A stretch of DNA of 64,000 bases from Megalobrama amblycephala (GCF_018812025.1 NC_063050.1:8371539-8435538), one strand, 5' to 3'. Counted from the stretch's first letter, positions 21,295 through 32,383 are shown. Numbers and translations are program-made. Notes: a model not told the origin generated them from the sequence alone.

Positions 21295-23368
21295 TCATTC
21301 TCCTCTAGCTGATAATTTTTGGATAATTGTATGGGTAGCTGATAATTTTATGGGTGGAAAAGTATATTCCCCCTTCCCATCCTTAGACAATGCCTCTCTA
21401 CATGCACCAGGTAGAGCTGCCCACACTTCCTCTATTATTTTTCTCAGAAGGCGAAGAGATCTCAGTCCAGTAGCATTCTGCAATGACTCAGCTGTTTTCC
21501 AGCCATCACCACTTCTCAAATCACCCAACTTGACATACCCCGCCTTCACAAAACAGCTTTCCACCGATTTAGAGGACAACATCTTCATTCTTATTAATGG
21601 ATTATGGAACAACGGTTCTCCCAATATCCAGTCCTCAGGGTTTAAATTGTCTCTGTGTATAAAAAATGTCTTTTTCCAAGTTGTTATCATTGACTTATAA
21701 AAAGGTGTTAACTCCTTCAAATCCAATTTGTAGTAAAAAAGCTGTTTATCATACAAAAGGCCAGATGTTTTTCGTAGAAGAGCACAAGCAACATTAATCC
21801 ACCCAACATTCTCTTCATACAACAGTCTCTGTGCTGCTTGTAACCGAAAGGCATTTATATGACTTCGTACATCTATTAGGCTTTGCCCTCCTTCATTCAC
21901 TGGTAAGTAAAGTGCAGGCCCAGGAATCCATTTTTGACCAGACCAGAAGAAGTCCACCAGTTTCCTCTGAATATCCTTTATGCTTTCATCTGTTGGCTCA
22001 AGGACATTCAGTCTGTGCCATAACATAGAGGCAGTCAAGTTATTTATAATTAAAACTCTGCATCTATAAGATAATTCGGGTAATAGCCAATTCCACTTAG
22101 ACAACTTGGCAACAACCTTTTCAAGCAGACCCTCCCAGTTCTTTTCTTTATACTTCTCAGAACCCAAATACACCCCCAACACTTTCATACCTTCCCTCCC
22201 CCATTTCAATCCTTCAGGAAGTTTAGGTATCCCCTTTTCAACCCAGGAACCCACAACAAACCCTTCACACTTTGCCCAGTTTACTTTAGCTGAAGAACAT
22301 TTCTCATACAGGTTTAAATTTTTACAAAGTACCTGAACATCATTTGGAGTAGTGATAAAAACGGTTACATCATCAGCATAAGCAGAGAAGGAAAACCTTT
22401 GTCTTAAAATATCACCCCCCCCCCCCCCCCATCTTAAGCATAACTGAAGCATCTTCATAAAGTATTTTTATCCAAGAAATCACATTCTTCCCAAATCCAA
22501 AAGCTTTTAAAACATTAAAAAGACATTCATGACCTACCCGGTCAAAAGCTTTTTCTTGGTCAATAGATAAAAAACCCACATCAAGATTATTTCTAATAGA
22601 CATATCCATCATATCTCTCATAAGAAACAAATTGTCCATTATTGTACGCCCAGGAATACAGTAAGTTTGTTCTCTTTCTACCACAACATGCAAAAATTTA
22701 TTTAATCTGTTGGCTAAACACTTAGACAGTATTTTATAGTCTAAACACATTAAAGACACTGGGCGCCAATTTTTTAACAACCCTAAGTCTCCATTTTTTG
22801 GCAAAAGTGACAACACAGCTCTCTGGCAGGTTTTTGGTAAACATCCTCTTTCAAAACACTCACAAAACACATCTTTTCCTAAAACACCCCAAAAGGCTTT
22901 ATAAAATTCTGATGGTAACCCATCAACTCCTGGTGACTTTCCTGTAGAAAGCTGTTGCACGACATGTGAAAGTTCATCAAAAGAGATCATTTTGTCCAGT
23001 TCCTCTTTTTCCTCAGGCCTTAATTTAGGAAGGTCCCTTAATAACTGGTCCATAGATCCAAAATCACAGTCTATATTTCCAAACAGATCTTTATAAAATT
23101 CAATCCCAATCATTCTCATTTCTATTGGATCTGAAGTAATTGATCCATCATTTCTTTTAAGATGCAGCATACATTTCTTTTGTGCTTCTTTCCGTTCAAG
23201 TCCAAAAAAAAAAGCAGTTGGAGCATCCATTTCCTTAATTGAAGACATTCTAACTCTAACTAGTGCACCTTTAACTCTTTGTTCCAACAATGACTTCAGC
23301 TCCATTTTTTTCTTTTTTACAATATTCATTGACCCATTGTTATCAACATCAATCATTTTTTCCCCCAT
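21295..23368 (-). pseudogene. LINE-A ORF2 reverse transcriptase, internally deleted
   Basis: Frames 22412-23368 and 21295-22458. The first has KNWRPVSLMCLDYKILSK, NRLNKFLHVVV, YCIPGRTIMDN and SIDQEKAFDRVGHE. The second starts beyond a 16-nt C run and has FSAYADDVTVFI. The block with RGIRQGC...SG, which in LINE-C lies between these motifs, is missing at the homopolymer, so the RT would not be functional. Confidence 0.8.
22415..22430. repeat. 16-nt poly-C run at RT deletion junction
   Basis: The run encodes glycine codons on the minus strand and coincides with loss of about 45 RT residues. Confidence 0.9.
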
Positions 23369-23377
23369 TTCATTAAT

Positions 23378-24165
23378 CTAAATCTCCAAATTGTTCACCA
23401 TTCTCTTCACTGCAACAGTAACATTATAAGAAAATTGTTGACAAAAAACTTTGATCTGTGCTTTTCCCACTTCCCACCACTGAGTCATATTTTCAAAATT
23501 ATTTTTTCTCTGTCTCCAAATTTCCCAAAAAATACAAAATTTCTCAAAAAAATCCTTGTCTTGCAACAATTTTACATTAAAATGCCAATAAAATATAATT
23601 TCATAATTTAACACATAACTTAACACATAATAATTTAACACATAATAACACATAATTTCCTCCACACTACCATTCAAATCCTTACTCTGACCTGTCTCAT
23701 TTACCACTTCGTCCCTTTGTGGGCAAGACAATCTTACATGTCCTACAGAACCGCATTCAAAACATCGCAATTCTCCAGTATTTGCATACAACATGTACGA
23801 CTTTCCTTCGTACACGCAACGAAAGGACACGTTTAAAGTTGGAGCATTCAAAAACATAAACACCTGCCATCTGAAGGACAACACGTGCTTCAAGGATTCA
23901 TGTTTGCAACCAAGCGGCACCATCTTAATTCCACTCGCAAACTTTCCATACCTAGCTCACGCTGTATATCCTCATCCGGAATAAATGGCGGCACATTTGA
24001 AATTATTACCTTTACAGTTGGAGATACTAAAGGTTGAACAATAACAAAAGCTCCACTTACCACAATGCCGCTCTCTACCAACCGATTCACCATTTGTTCA
24101 TCCTTCAAAAAAACCACCACGGCCTTATTCATCCGGGATGCTGAAATTATGTTTTCATGTCCCAC
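23378..24165 (-). pseudogene. LINE-A ORF1 remnant fused to post-endonuclease sequence
   Basis: 24165-23890 gives MGHENIISASRMNKAVVVF and VKVIISNVPPF, an RRM-like nucleic-acid-binding start. After a frameshift, 23923-23378 gives a CFECGSVGHVRLSCP zinc knuckle and then FYWHFNVKLLQ, a sequence that in LINE-C lies after the endonuclease. The junction is filled with several copies of a taacacata motif. Confidence 0.75.
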
Positions 24166-24450
24166 TTGCTCAGCAACACACCCTCAACTGTTACTCCAAC
24201 TTGAGTGATGCATCTAATGCCGTGACGGAGCGACAGTGACAGCGTTCGCACATCCAGGTGCGACGCCATCCCTGCACTCGCCACGTGAACTCCTCACACA
24301 CCGTCAGTGAAACCTCAAACTAAAATTTTATCTCTAGATTTTTATGATAGCTTTTAGATATCAATTTTGTTCAAAAATAAGTAAGAAAGAAAAAAAGAAA
24401 AGTCAATAAACTTCCCCCCTCACCGTGACTCCTCTCCCACTTCAAACTGG

Positions 24451-24456
24451 AAGAAA

Positions 24457-24491
<35 letters not shown>
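24451..24491. repeat. (GA)n between LINE-A and LINE-B
   Basis: Same arrangement as 470-513: LINE-A 5' end, GA tract, LINE-B 3' end. Confidence 0.95.
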
Positions 24492-24494
<3 letters not shown>

Positions 24495-25588
24495 TGAACT
24501 TAACCTTTATTATTACAAAAGATTTACTATTATTAAAAAATACAAATGATTTTACAAAAAAACAAAAAAAACAAAACACACATTAAAACCAATACAGTAC
24601 ATACAGTGCGCATAATTCATAATTTAATCCCCATAATTCTATAAGAACTTTGGCAGACATTCCACCAACTTGTAGTATGCATACTCCACCCTCAATCGAG
24701 AAGCTACAAATCATAAAAAAACATAGGCACAACACTTATTGCCCCTTGAGTCTGTTTCTTTTTTTTGAGGGGGGATGGGGGGGGACTCATTTCAGACTCT
24801 TTCAGCTGCTCTCTTTTTCTCTGTTTTTCGATACTTTCTAACTACAGTAAGTGCTTCTTTTGACAGAACCACTTCTTTTCGCTCAAAAGATCAACCCTCA
24901 CAGTCTTCTGAAGAAAAGTAACTGACTTTACAAATTTCTCTACATCAGGAAAAAATTCCCCATCATCAACCTATTATCTAGAAACTGATCAATTTCCTCT
25001 AAAGTATACAAGGAGAGATCTTTCTGAGGATCTTGAGAGTTCTCACTGTGAGTCCATATGCTGCACAGAAGCAGATTCATCAGGTCGACTCTTCTCTAAC
25101 CTGCAATGATCAGCACTAGTACTGGCCAACACATTCTCATCACATTCATTGTCCTGTTCAACCACTAAATGCTCTTTACCTTTATCAGCATTATCAGTCT
25201 CCTCCTGACCTGTACAGAAGTATCCTGAGTATCAGCCTCTATCCCTGGGCCAACATCACAGCATTCAAAGCACCGCAAATTCACATGAATCACATATGAT
25301 CCTCCTTCATGTTTCATTTGAAAGGAGACTGTAACCAATTTAGCACATGTACGTCTGCAAGATGTCTGTTAATGATCACTTCATCTGGAAAGCATCTGCT
25401 GTGTATAAACAGCTGATAGACATCTTTAAGTTGTCTGTTTTACATAAACTCTAAATATCTTAAAAACAAATCCGAAACGTCTATATGACATCTGACAGGA
25501 ACGTCCTGTTGCAGATGAGCAAACACTTTAAAAAATATGTCTTCCAGTGTAAACATGTACATCAAACAGACATCTCAGAGATGTATGT
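24492..25588 (-). mobile_element. LINE-B copy 2, 3' part
   Basis: It matches 514-4125 without the two LINE insertions there. It breaks off inside the MITE at 25588 and resumes at 31395, with ATGT present on both sides, so one LINE-B copy was split by the 5.8-kb insertion. Confidence 0.8.
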
Positions 25589-25817
25589 TGTTTTATGATG
25601 CGTCTCTAAGCACCTTCACCTTATTTTTATTATTCTCAGGTTAGGTAAGAAAGTCAAATCTGACCTAAATTATAAGCATTTTAAAAAATACTTACAATCA
25701 GACAGAAGACTTCTCCGTGGTCTGTTCAGGCTCAACGACTTAAATTAATGCCACATGAGGCCGAGTTTAGTTATAAAGTTATAAGTTCATTTATTTATTA
25801 CATTAGTATTTCTAGCA

Positions 25818-26018
25818 TTATATATATTCTACTAACATTCTATACAAATCATTAAATAAAGTATAAGTATTGAAAAGTTCTTCAGTCAAGGCAATATCAG
25901 CGATGGAGGCATCATCAGCTGGTTCTGGTGTCGGAGGTGTAGCCTCAGGTGTGAAGCAGCCCCTCCTGTTCTCTTCATGGTCCAGCCTTTTATAGACTAT
26001 ATGACCACTTGATGTCAT
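25818..26018 (-). CDS. Short unrecognised reading frame with TATA and AATAAA
   Basis: 66 codons from the first ATG (MTSSGHIVYKRLDHEENRRG), with an acidic middle (PTPEPADDASIADIALTEEL) and ending YRMLVEYI. A TATA-like ctataaaagg lies inside the first codons, so the true start may be later or the frame may be an exon. AATAAATAAATG follows the stop by about 20 nt. No family was recognised. It could be chance. Confidence 0.3.
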   Translation of the reverse strand: MTSSGHIVYKRLDHEENRRGCFTPEATPPTPEPADDASIADIALTEELFNTYTLFNDLYRMLVEYI

Positions 26019-26116
26019 CTTCTTGAATTCCCCTCATATGTCTATAAATATTTATAGACTATCTGACCACTTGATGTCATCTTCTTGAATTCCCCTCATA
26101 TGTCTATATATAGAGG
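25985..26116. repeat. Two tandem copies of a 61-bp promoter-like unit
   Basis: The unit contains tttatagactat, accacttgatgtcatc and ccctcatatgtctata. The second copy runs into a TATA-like tatatatagagg in the plus direction. The tgatgtca core resembles an ATF/CRE site. About 85 nt further, caaggGTAAG could be a splice donor. Confidence 0.7.
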
Positions 26117-26400
26117 CCTCGTCTCTTTGTTCTTGGACTCTTCTCCTCTGCTGCGTCCCCCGCCTCCGATCAAGACATCCTTCAAGGGTAAGATTGCCTT
26201 TCTAATACACATTAGTACCTTTCTAATCTACTAACATGTTACTAACAAATGCATTATAATAGCAGTTGTTTTTCATTCTTTAATAAGTGATTAATACATG
26301 CTTTAATAAAGGCATTAAAATATCACTTGTTTGTCATTCTTTAACACAAAAATCTGTTGTTGGGGTTTCTTTTCCTTTTTCCACACATTACTTTCCAATT

Positions 26401-26517
26401 TCACGAGTTCACACTTACAAATAAGTCAGGTAAATTAATTGGTAAACGTATTTGGCGTGCTGTCCGGGGAGAGGGCTCCGAGCTCGGTAATCGGCCCGAA
26501 CACAGAGTACCCCCCCC
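26401..26517. repeat. Direct repeat R, copy 1
   Basis: 117 bp starting tcacgagttcacacttac and ending in a C run. By eye identical to 26771-26887. Confidence 0.9.
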
Positions 26518-26576
26518 CTCCTTTTAGATTATATGAAGTAATCCAGAGAGTGTGAGGAGACGGGGTGGTGGAGGGA

Positions 26577-26771
26577 TTCTGGAAACTGTCGAGGATCCTT
26601 GGGTGAGTTTGACTGTGATTATATACAGGCCTGAACTCATGCCGATTGGGTAGATACGTTGATTACAGATTGTTGACAGCTGGTTGAGATGAGGTAATGA
26701 TTAAGATGTTGTAATGATTGGGTATCTTATTTGACTTGTTCCTCCTGAACTACGTTTATAAAACATCATTT
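26577..26771. repeat. Direct repeat A, copy 1 (promoter-like)
   Basis: 195 bp, by eye identical to 30808-31002. It has two gattggg motifs (inverted CCAAT) and a TATA-like tttataaaac close to its right end. Copy 1 runs directly into R copy 2, so R would be transcribed from here if this is a promoter. Confidence 0.9.
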
Positions 26772-26887
26772 CACGAGTTCACACTTACAAATAAGTCAGG
26801 TAAATTAATTGGTAAACGTATTTGGCGTGCTGTCCGGGGAGAGGGCTCCGAGCTCGGTAATCGGCCCGAACACAGAGTACCCCCCCA
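26771..26887. repeat. Direct repeat R, copy 2
   Basis: Second copy of the 117-bp repeat, directly after repeat A. It contains a possible splice donor (agtcagGTAAAT). Confidence 0.9.
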
Positions 26888-26989
26888 AAAATGCAAAATA
26901 TTGGCTATGGACAGCAGCCGGGAACTGTAACCCCCCAAAAATATAGAAATAAGGCTGATGTTTGCAAGGAGAAAGCTGTCTGCCGGATC

Positions 26990-27850
26990 GGGAGGGTTCT
27001 ATCTGATGGGAGTTCAGTACTCACAGCGAACCGATGAATATAAACCTCTTTGACCAGCAAACTAAGATAAGGTTTAGATGTTTTGGCTGGGGGCATCTGC
27101 AGCATCCGACGGGAGTTCAATACTCGCAGCGATTGGATGGGTAAAACCCCACCAGCCAGAACACTGAGAAGGAATGGCATCCGACGGGAGTTCGTTACTT
27201 GCGGCGACTAGAAGGGTAGCTTCAGCTGAGGGGGCCCCTTTAGGTGTCCGACGGGAGTTCAATACTCACTGCGATCAGACGGGTAAGCCCCAGCTGACGG
27301 TGGGGAGGACGTTTAGTAATTGGGGGGCTCTTGCGGCATCCGACGGGAGTTCAATACTCACTGCGATCGGACGGGTAAGCCCCTGTTGGCATGGGGTGAA
27401 TGTTTAGTTATTTTAGATTGGGAGGGTTCTAGCGGCGTCCGACGGGAGTTCAATACTCGCTGCGATCGGACGGGTAAGCCCCCCCGCTGGCAGAGGGGTT
27501 AATGTTTGGTAAGGGCTCTTGTGGCATCCGACGGGAGTTCAATACTCGCAGCAATCGGACGGGTAAGCCCCTGCTGGCAGTGAGGTAAACGTTTAATTAT
27601 TTTAGATTGGTAAGCGCTCTAGCAACGTCCGACGGGAGTTCAATACTCGCTGCGATTGGACGGGTAAGCCCCTGATGGCATAAACGCAAAACGTTTAGCT
27701 ATTTTCGACTGGGAGGGCTCTCGCGCAGTCCGACGGGAGTTCAATACTCACAGCGATCGGACGGATAAGCCCAGCCATAGTTGAACGAGAATAGAAAATG
27801 TATACTGTTTCTGAGGTTCTTATGGGAGCTCAATACTCATGGTGTCAGAT
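26990..27850. repeat. GC-rich tandem array 1, about 10 units of 70-100 bp
   Basis: Each unit has the core gacgggagttcaatactc, then a gatcggacgggtaagccc stretch. Cores lie near 27003, 27108, 27183, 27250, 27341, 27440, 27527, 27631, 27732 and 27818. TCCGA and TCGGA on the two sides of the core could pair. The outer units are more diverged than the central ones. Confidence 0.9.
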
Positions 27851-28479
27851 AGAAGTTTGACGGATTTGACTGGGTGGTTTGAATCATCTGTTTAGAGGGT
27901 TAGTTTGAAGACCGGGAGATTTCTTGCAACATTGGATGAGGCCGAGTTTAGGAAGAGCTGGGCTCCTGCGGGAACGGGGGTGACATCACTGCTGCGGCAG
28001 TGGAGAAATTAGCCAGAAGAACTGATCTGCGGGAGCCGAGGGGACATCACTGCTGTGGCAGTGGAGAGAAGGGCCAGAAGAATTGAGCTCCTGCGGGAGC
28101 CGAGGCGACATCGCTGCACTGGCAATGATATCATTCCCATTTTATTGGAATGATGGTATTAGTTGAGTTTGATATGGCTTGTGGGTATGTGTGAGAATAT
28201 GAGCTGGAGCTGAAAACCTAGCTGATAAGCGTTTGTTAGGCTTCTTTAATGTGGAAACAGTTTGATGTAGTTCTTAAAAGCTTCTTATGACCAGTGACCA
28301 AGTGTTTGAATCTGATGCTGGGAAAGGCCTTATTGAGCAGCTGTGGTTGTTGCTCCTATGGGGAACGAATGACTGGAAAAGTGGTCTGCTGGGAGCTTGG
28401 AGGTTCTTAATGCTGTTTACATGATATAAATAAAGTAATGTTGAGAAGAGAATATCAGGAAAGGCAGGCTGGAGGAACG

Positions 28480-29150
28480 GCTGGGACCGAGGCCACTTGC
28501 AGAGGCAGCCTCATGCTCGGGCTGGCCCCTGGAACCTAGGGAGGAACAAGAAGTGTAGAAAAGAGGGAAGCTGGGAGTCCAATAAGGCCTCTGGGCCTGC
28601 GCCGCAAACGGAGGCAACCTCACGCTTGGGTCAGTCCCTGGAGCCTGGGGAGGAACAAGAAGTGTAGAAAAGAGGGAAGCTGGGAGTCCAATAAGGCCTC
28701 TGGGCCTGCGCCGCTAGCGGAGGCAACCTCACGCTTGGGTCAGTCCCTGGAGCCTGGGGAGGAACAAGAAGTGTAGAAAAGAGGGAAGCTGGGAGTCCAA
28801 TAAGGCCTCTGGGCCTGCGCCGCTAGCGGAGGCAACCTCACGCTTGGGTCAGTCCCTGGAGCCTGGGGAGGAACAAAAAGTGTAGAAAAGAGGGAAACTG
28901 GGGAGTAAAATATGGGATCTGGGCCTGCGCCACTAGCGGAGGCAGCCTCACGCTAAGGTCTGTGGTTGAGCTGTAGACCAAAGACAAAAAGAGAGTTTGA
29001 GACTGATGACCGGGCCTGCGCTATTAGCGGAGGCATCCTCACGCTAACATCTACAGGCCACAGACAATGGATAGGGTAAGAGACGGTGGGATGAAATGGC
29101 TGAAACAGCGGAGCTTGCTCTGCTAGCGGAGGCATCCTCACGCTAGGAGG
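28480..29150. repeat. GC-rich tandem array 2, about 109-bp units
   Basis: Units start gggcctgcgccgctagcgg at 28593, 28702, 28811 and 28921 (periods 109, 109, 110), with diverged units near 28480, 29012 and 29111. The three central units are almost identical. The gccgctagcggaggc part can form a short hairpin. Confidence 0.9.
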
Positions 29151-29299
29151 GAAGGCATTCGCCAAGAGGGCGAAGAGAGCTGTATGTGGTGTGGCACCTG
29201 GGAAACTGCGGTGTGTGGCTAGGCGGAGGGAGCGGCCTTCACTGCGGCCTGACGCCTGTCTTCTAGTACATGAATCGAAGAAGCAAGAGAGAGGAGATG

Positions 29300-30360
29300 A
29301 AAAAGCGACCTGCGGGATTATGCGCATCATGAAGATAGCTGAGCAAAGATAGTAGTTCCTGTTTAGAACAGTTTGGACCATCTATGAAGATGGAAACAAA
29401 TAAAAATATCCTATTTTTCCTTATGTGGTGAGGCCTAGAAATTAACTGTATTTAAGTTAAAGCCCATAAATTCAGTTTGAGTTCAGCGAAACTGTGCAAG
29501 GCTGAGAAATCGATTATTAATTTTTATTAATAAGCCTAAAATGCTTTATAACCTGCATATATTCACCTCTGGCACGATTGTTTGATACCATACTGTCACA
29601 CTTTACAGTTTGTACTGTCATTGATTGATGTTGAATGATCATCAAACAGCAAAGTAGGCTACAGACTGATTTAGATGATCGTTTGTTCTTTTAACTGTTG
29701 CTGGTTTGAGTCACGTGCACCTTCATTTAGTAAAGATCAAAAGAGACTAGCTTGTAAAAAGAGAGCTTTGCATAGTTTTTTAATTAAATTTGTTTACTTT
29801 TTAGTTCTATTTCCCAATACTTATCCAGACCTGGTACTCAAATTACTCAAATCAAATTCCATGCTTTCTCAAACCGCGTAGGAACATACAACATAACAGT
29901 TTATTCACTGGTTATTTGTCTATGGTTCGTTACGTTACTTACAGATTTCTGCTAGTTCTAAATATAGATGAACATACAGATGAATAGGAACGGTAAAATT
30001 TATTTAAATGCATCAGCAAAAGAACGATTTTAAGAATTTGTCCTACCAGTCTGTGCCTCGTCTCAATAGTGAAGCTGTGGGTTGAAGTTACAGAAATGCA
30101 TACTATTACTTTAAGTTTCCAAGCGATTTGTTGATAAATCGCAGAACAGCGATGACAGTAAGTTCCGAGTTTCATAGTGATTCAGCGTGTGAACTGAACG
30201 TGATATATGAGCCACTGTTTGCGTGTTTAACCACAAGGAAGCGGCACAGTAATTTATAACGGCAAGTCACAGAAACAATCCCCCGATCAACATTGATCCA
30301 GATGGAATGACTGAAAATTCAGGAAAGAAGACGAGAAGGATTTAAACTGTGCTTCTTGCG
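29300..30360. other. Central part of the 5.8-kb insertion, no gene recognised
   Basis: AT-rich sequence with only short frames. No motif of a known protein family was seen. Confidence 0.5.
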
Positions 30361-30807
30361 GGGTTGAGCCGATGGAGTGGAGAATGTGAGCCGGCTGGGA
30401 ACTGGATCTGCACTGCGGCGCGGCTCCGGGCTTACTGAAGGCCTGCTGCGGCGGCCTGACGCTGGAAGAAGGCCCGTTCCGTCGCGGGAAGAGGCGGCAT
30501 TGCCCGAGACTCGAGCTTGGTGCTCGGTTGCCTTATTGTCATTTTTCTATGACAGTAATGATTGAATGGGCCAGAGTATGGAAATACACAGAAGGATATC
30601 GCGGATGATTCGGACGTGGTGACAGGCCTCTGCGTTTTGGCATGCAGGGACCCATTTGTTTGGGCTGACGCCCCTCTGAAATAATGCCGTTGGATTGGAG
30701 AAAAATTTTTCTTAAGGCCAGAGGATTGTGGCAAAGATTCCTCGAGGATGAAAGATTCTTCATCGGACGCGACTTCGGACATGTTAGGAACTTAGGGCGG
30801 GACCAAA

Positions 30808-31002
30808 TTCTGGAAACTGTCGAGGATCCTTGGGTGAGTTTGACTGTGATTATATACAGGCCTGAACTCATGCCGATTGGGTAGATACGTTGATTACAGA
30901 TTGTTGACAGCTGGTTGAGATGAGGTAATGATTAAGATGTTGTAATGATTGGGTATCTTATTTGACTTGTTCCTCCTGAACTACGTTTATAAAACATCAT
31001 TT
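30808..31002. repeat. Direct repeat A, copy 2
   Basis: Second copy of the 195-bp repeat, 4.0 kb from the first. It is followed by atcaacag and not by R, so the A-R junction is specific to copy 1. Confidence 0.9.
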
Positions 31003-31394
31003 ATCAACAGTTTGTTTTTATACAAAAGTTTTCACTTCCAATTGTTTCACTGTTTACCAATAAACAAGTTATCTATATATCTCTCATAACAGCTGTACTT
31101 AAACATAAACAGCTAACTTTCACTATTTACACACAAACATGTTATCGAACATGTTTCTTCCTCCAAGATATCTCTTTATAACAGCTGTACCTCATAAACA
31201 GCTTAATTCTGTTCATCTTCACATCAAAGTTGTGTTGTCATTATTATTACTTATACATCACTTCTTTCAATAAATGTTTTTTCTTCTTAAATCTCAGTTG
31301 TGTTGTCATTATTAATTCTTTATATGCAGAAGAGGTACAAGTAGCCTAGAAAAGTTGCATTTTCTAATGAAGCAGGGTGTGGCTGATATCAACA

Positions 31395-31851
31395 ATGTGT
31401 GCTATCAGGGTATGATCTGGTGATTTTAAAAACTCGTAAACCTGTCTCCTAAAAGACATAACATGATTCAATGCCGGGTTTTTACACACCAGAGAAATCG
31501 TTCTGAATGGACTCGCAATCTTGTCAAAGTGCAGTAATTCATGCTCTAATACGTCATCAGAGGTACGGCGGCACATTTGAAATCACTACTTGTAAATGTA
31601 ACCCTGTGTCAGTCACTTGATTAACAACATGTTATTCATTCTGGAAGCAGAGGAAATATTCTCATGGCCTTCATTCTCTAGAACATCCTCCACCATCACT
31701 CTGTTCTCCGGCACACACCTAAAGCCACTGCACAGAGAAATGGATGGTGTCTCTGTGTGGATCCCCATCCTCCTATCCTCCTATCCTCTTACACAACTCA
31801 CACTTTTCTCACAAAAATTTTATCAAGACCATACCATGCAAAAGAAAAAAA
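31395..31851 (-). mobile_element. LINE-B copy 2, 5' part
   Basis: It continues the copy that ends at 25588. It encodes SFRRQVYEFLKSPD (about 31400-31470) and the ORF1 start region up to 31850. A short (GA) tract (31853-31867) follows and then the spacer. Confidence 0.8.
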
Positions 31852-31867
31852 AGAGAGAGAGAGAGAG

Positions 31868-32335
31868 AAACTGGTGAACTTTCTCAGTTTCACTCTTGCT
31901 CAACACTGCTCTCACCCACAACCTCCAGCATGCATGTGTGTATTAATAAAGAGGGAAGTCAAACTATTTCTTCACACTGGCTTCACATGAACACACAGAC
32001 ACAGAACAAGCGTGTGCAGATAAAACTCATGTTATTTTACAGAGATTGTCACAGAATAATTCTATTATTTAAAAGGCTATTTAATGTTTTTCCAGAACTG
32101 TAACATTTAGTGTTTTTAACAGATTGAAGCTTTTTTTCAGTGTATCACATTCATTTTAAAGATACTGATGTTGAAAACAGCAGCGGTTCCCATAGTAACT
32201 GTATAAACAGTGCAGACTGATTAATTTAGCTCTTAAATGATGTCATCTCCTTTAGCTGTGCGCTGATACATCAGTTATAGATTCATTGTATTTCTAGATT
32301 TACTGATTTATATGTGATCTTTCTCCCCAGTGTGA

Positions 32336-32383
<48 letters not shown>

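Larger units (their letters stand above)
20498..24440 (-). mobile_element. LINE-A copy 2: Tx1-like LINE lacking the endonuclease
   Basis: The 3' end is at about 20498, directly on the (GA)n tract; the 5'UTR runs to about 24440 and another (GA)n follows. ORF1 starts at 24165 and has a zinc knuckle at about 23755. At about 23600-23660 the ORF1 sequence jumps straight into the region after the endonuclease (FYWHFNVKLLQ), so the C-terminal part of ORF1 and the whole EN domain are gone. The RT follows with breaks. Tx1-clade families such as Kibi are known for inserting into TC repeats, and this one behaves the same way. Confidence 0.8.
25589..31394. mobile_element. 5.8-kb insertion of unknown class
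   Basis: It starts TGTTTTATGATG and ends GATATCAACA, flanked by ATGT at 25585-25588 and 31395-31398. The uninterrupted sequence is visible at 4110-4135. Inside, in order: an AT-rich part with a short minus-strand reading frame and TATA-like boxes, direct repeats R1, A, R2, two GC-rich tandem arrays, a unique region, and a second copy of repeat A. TG...CA ends with a 4-bp duplication suggest an LTR-type integration, but no LTR pair, RT, integrase or recombinase was found. Other readings are a non-autonomous tyrosine-recombinase element with split direct repeats, or an unusually long solo LTR. Confidence 0.6.

Noticed and set aside
26990..27850. Array considered as CRISPR-like
   Set aside because: Units are 70-100 bp with diverged repeats and related linkers, there are no cas genes, and the context is a vertebrate genome.
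28417..28623. Frames inside the GC-rich arrays (also 28953-29381 and 30377-30871)
   Set aside because: They follow the tandem repeats or GC-rich composition, show no family motif, and conflict on both strands.
26577..31002. Repeat A copies considered as an LTR pair
   Set aside because: They lack TG...CA ends and target duplications at their own borders, and only one copy is joined to R.
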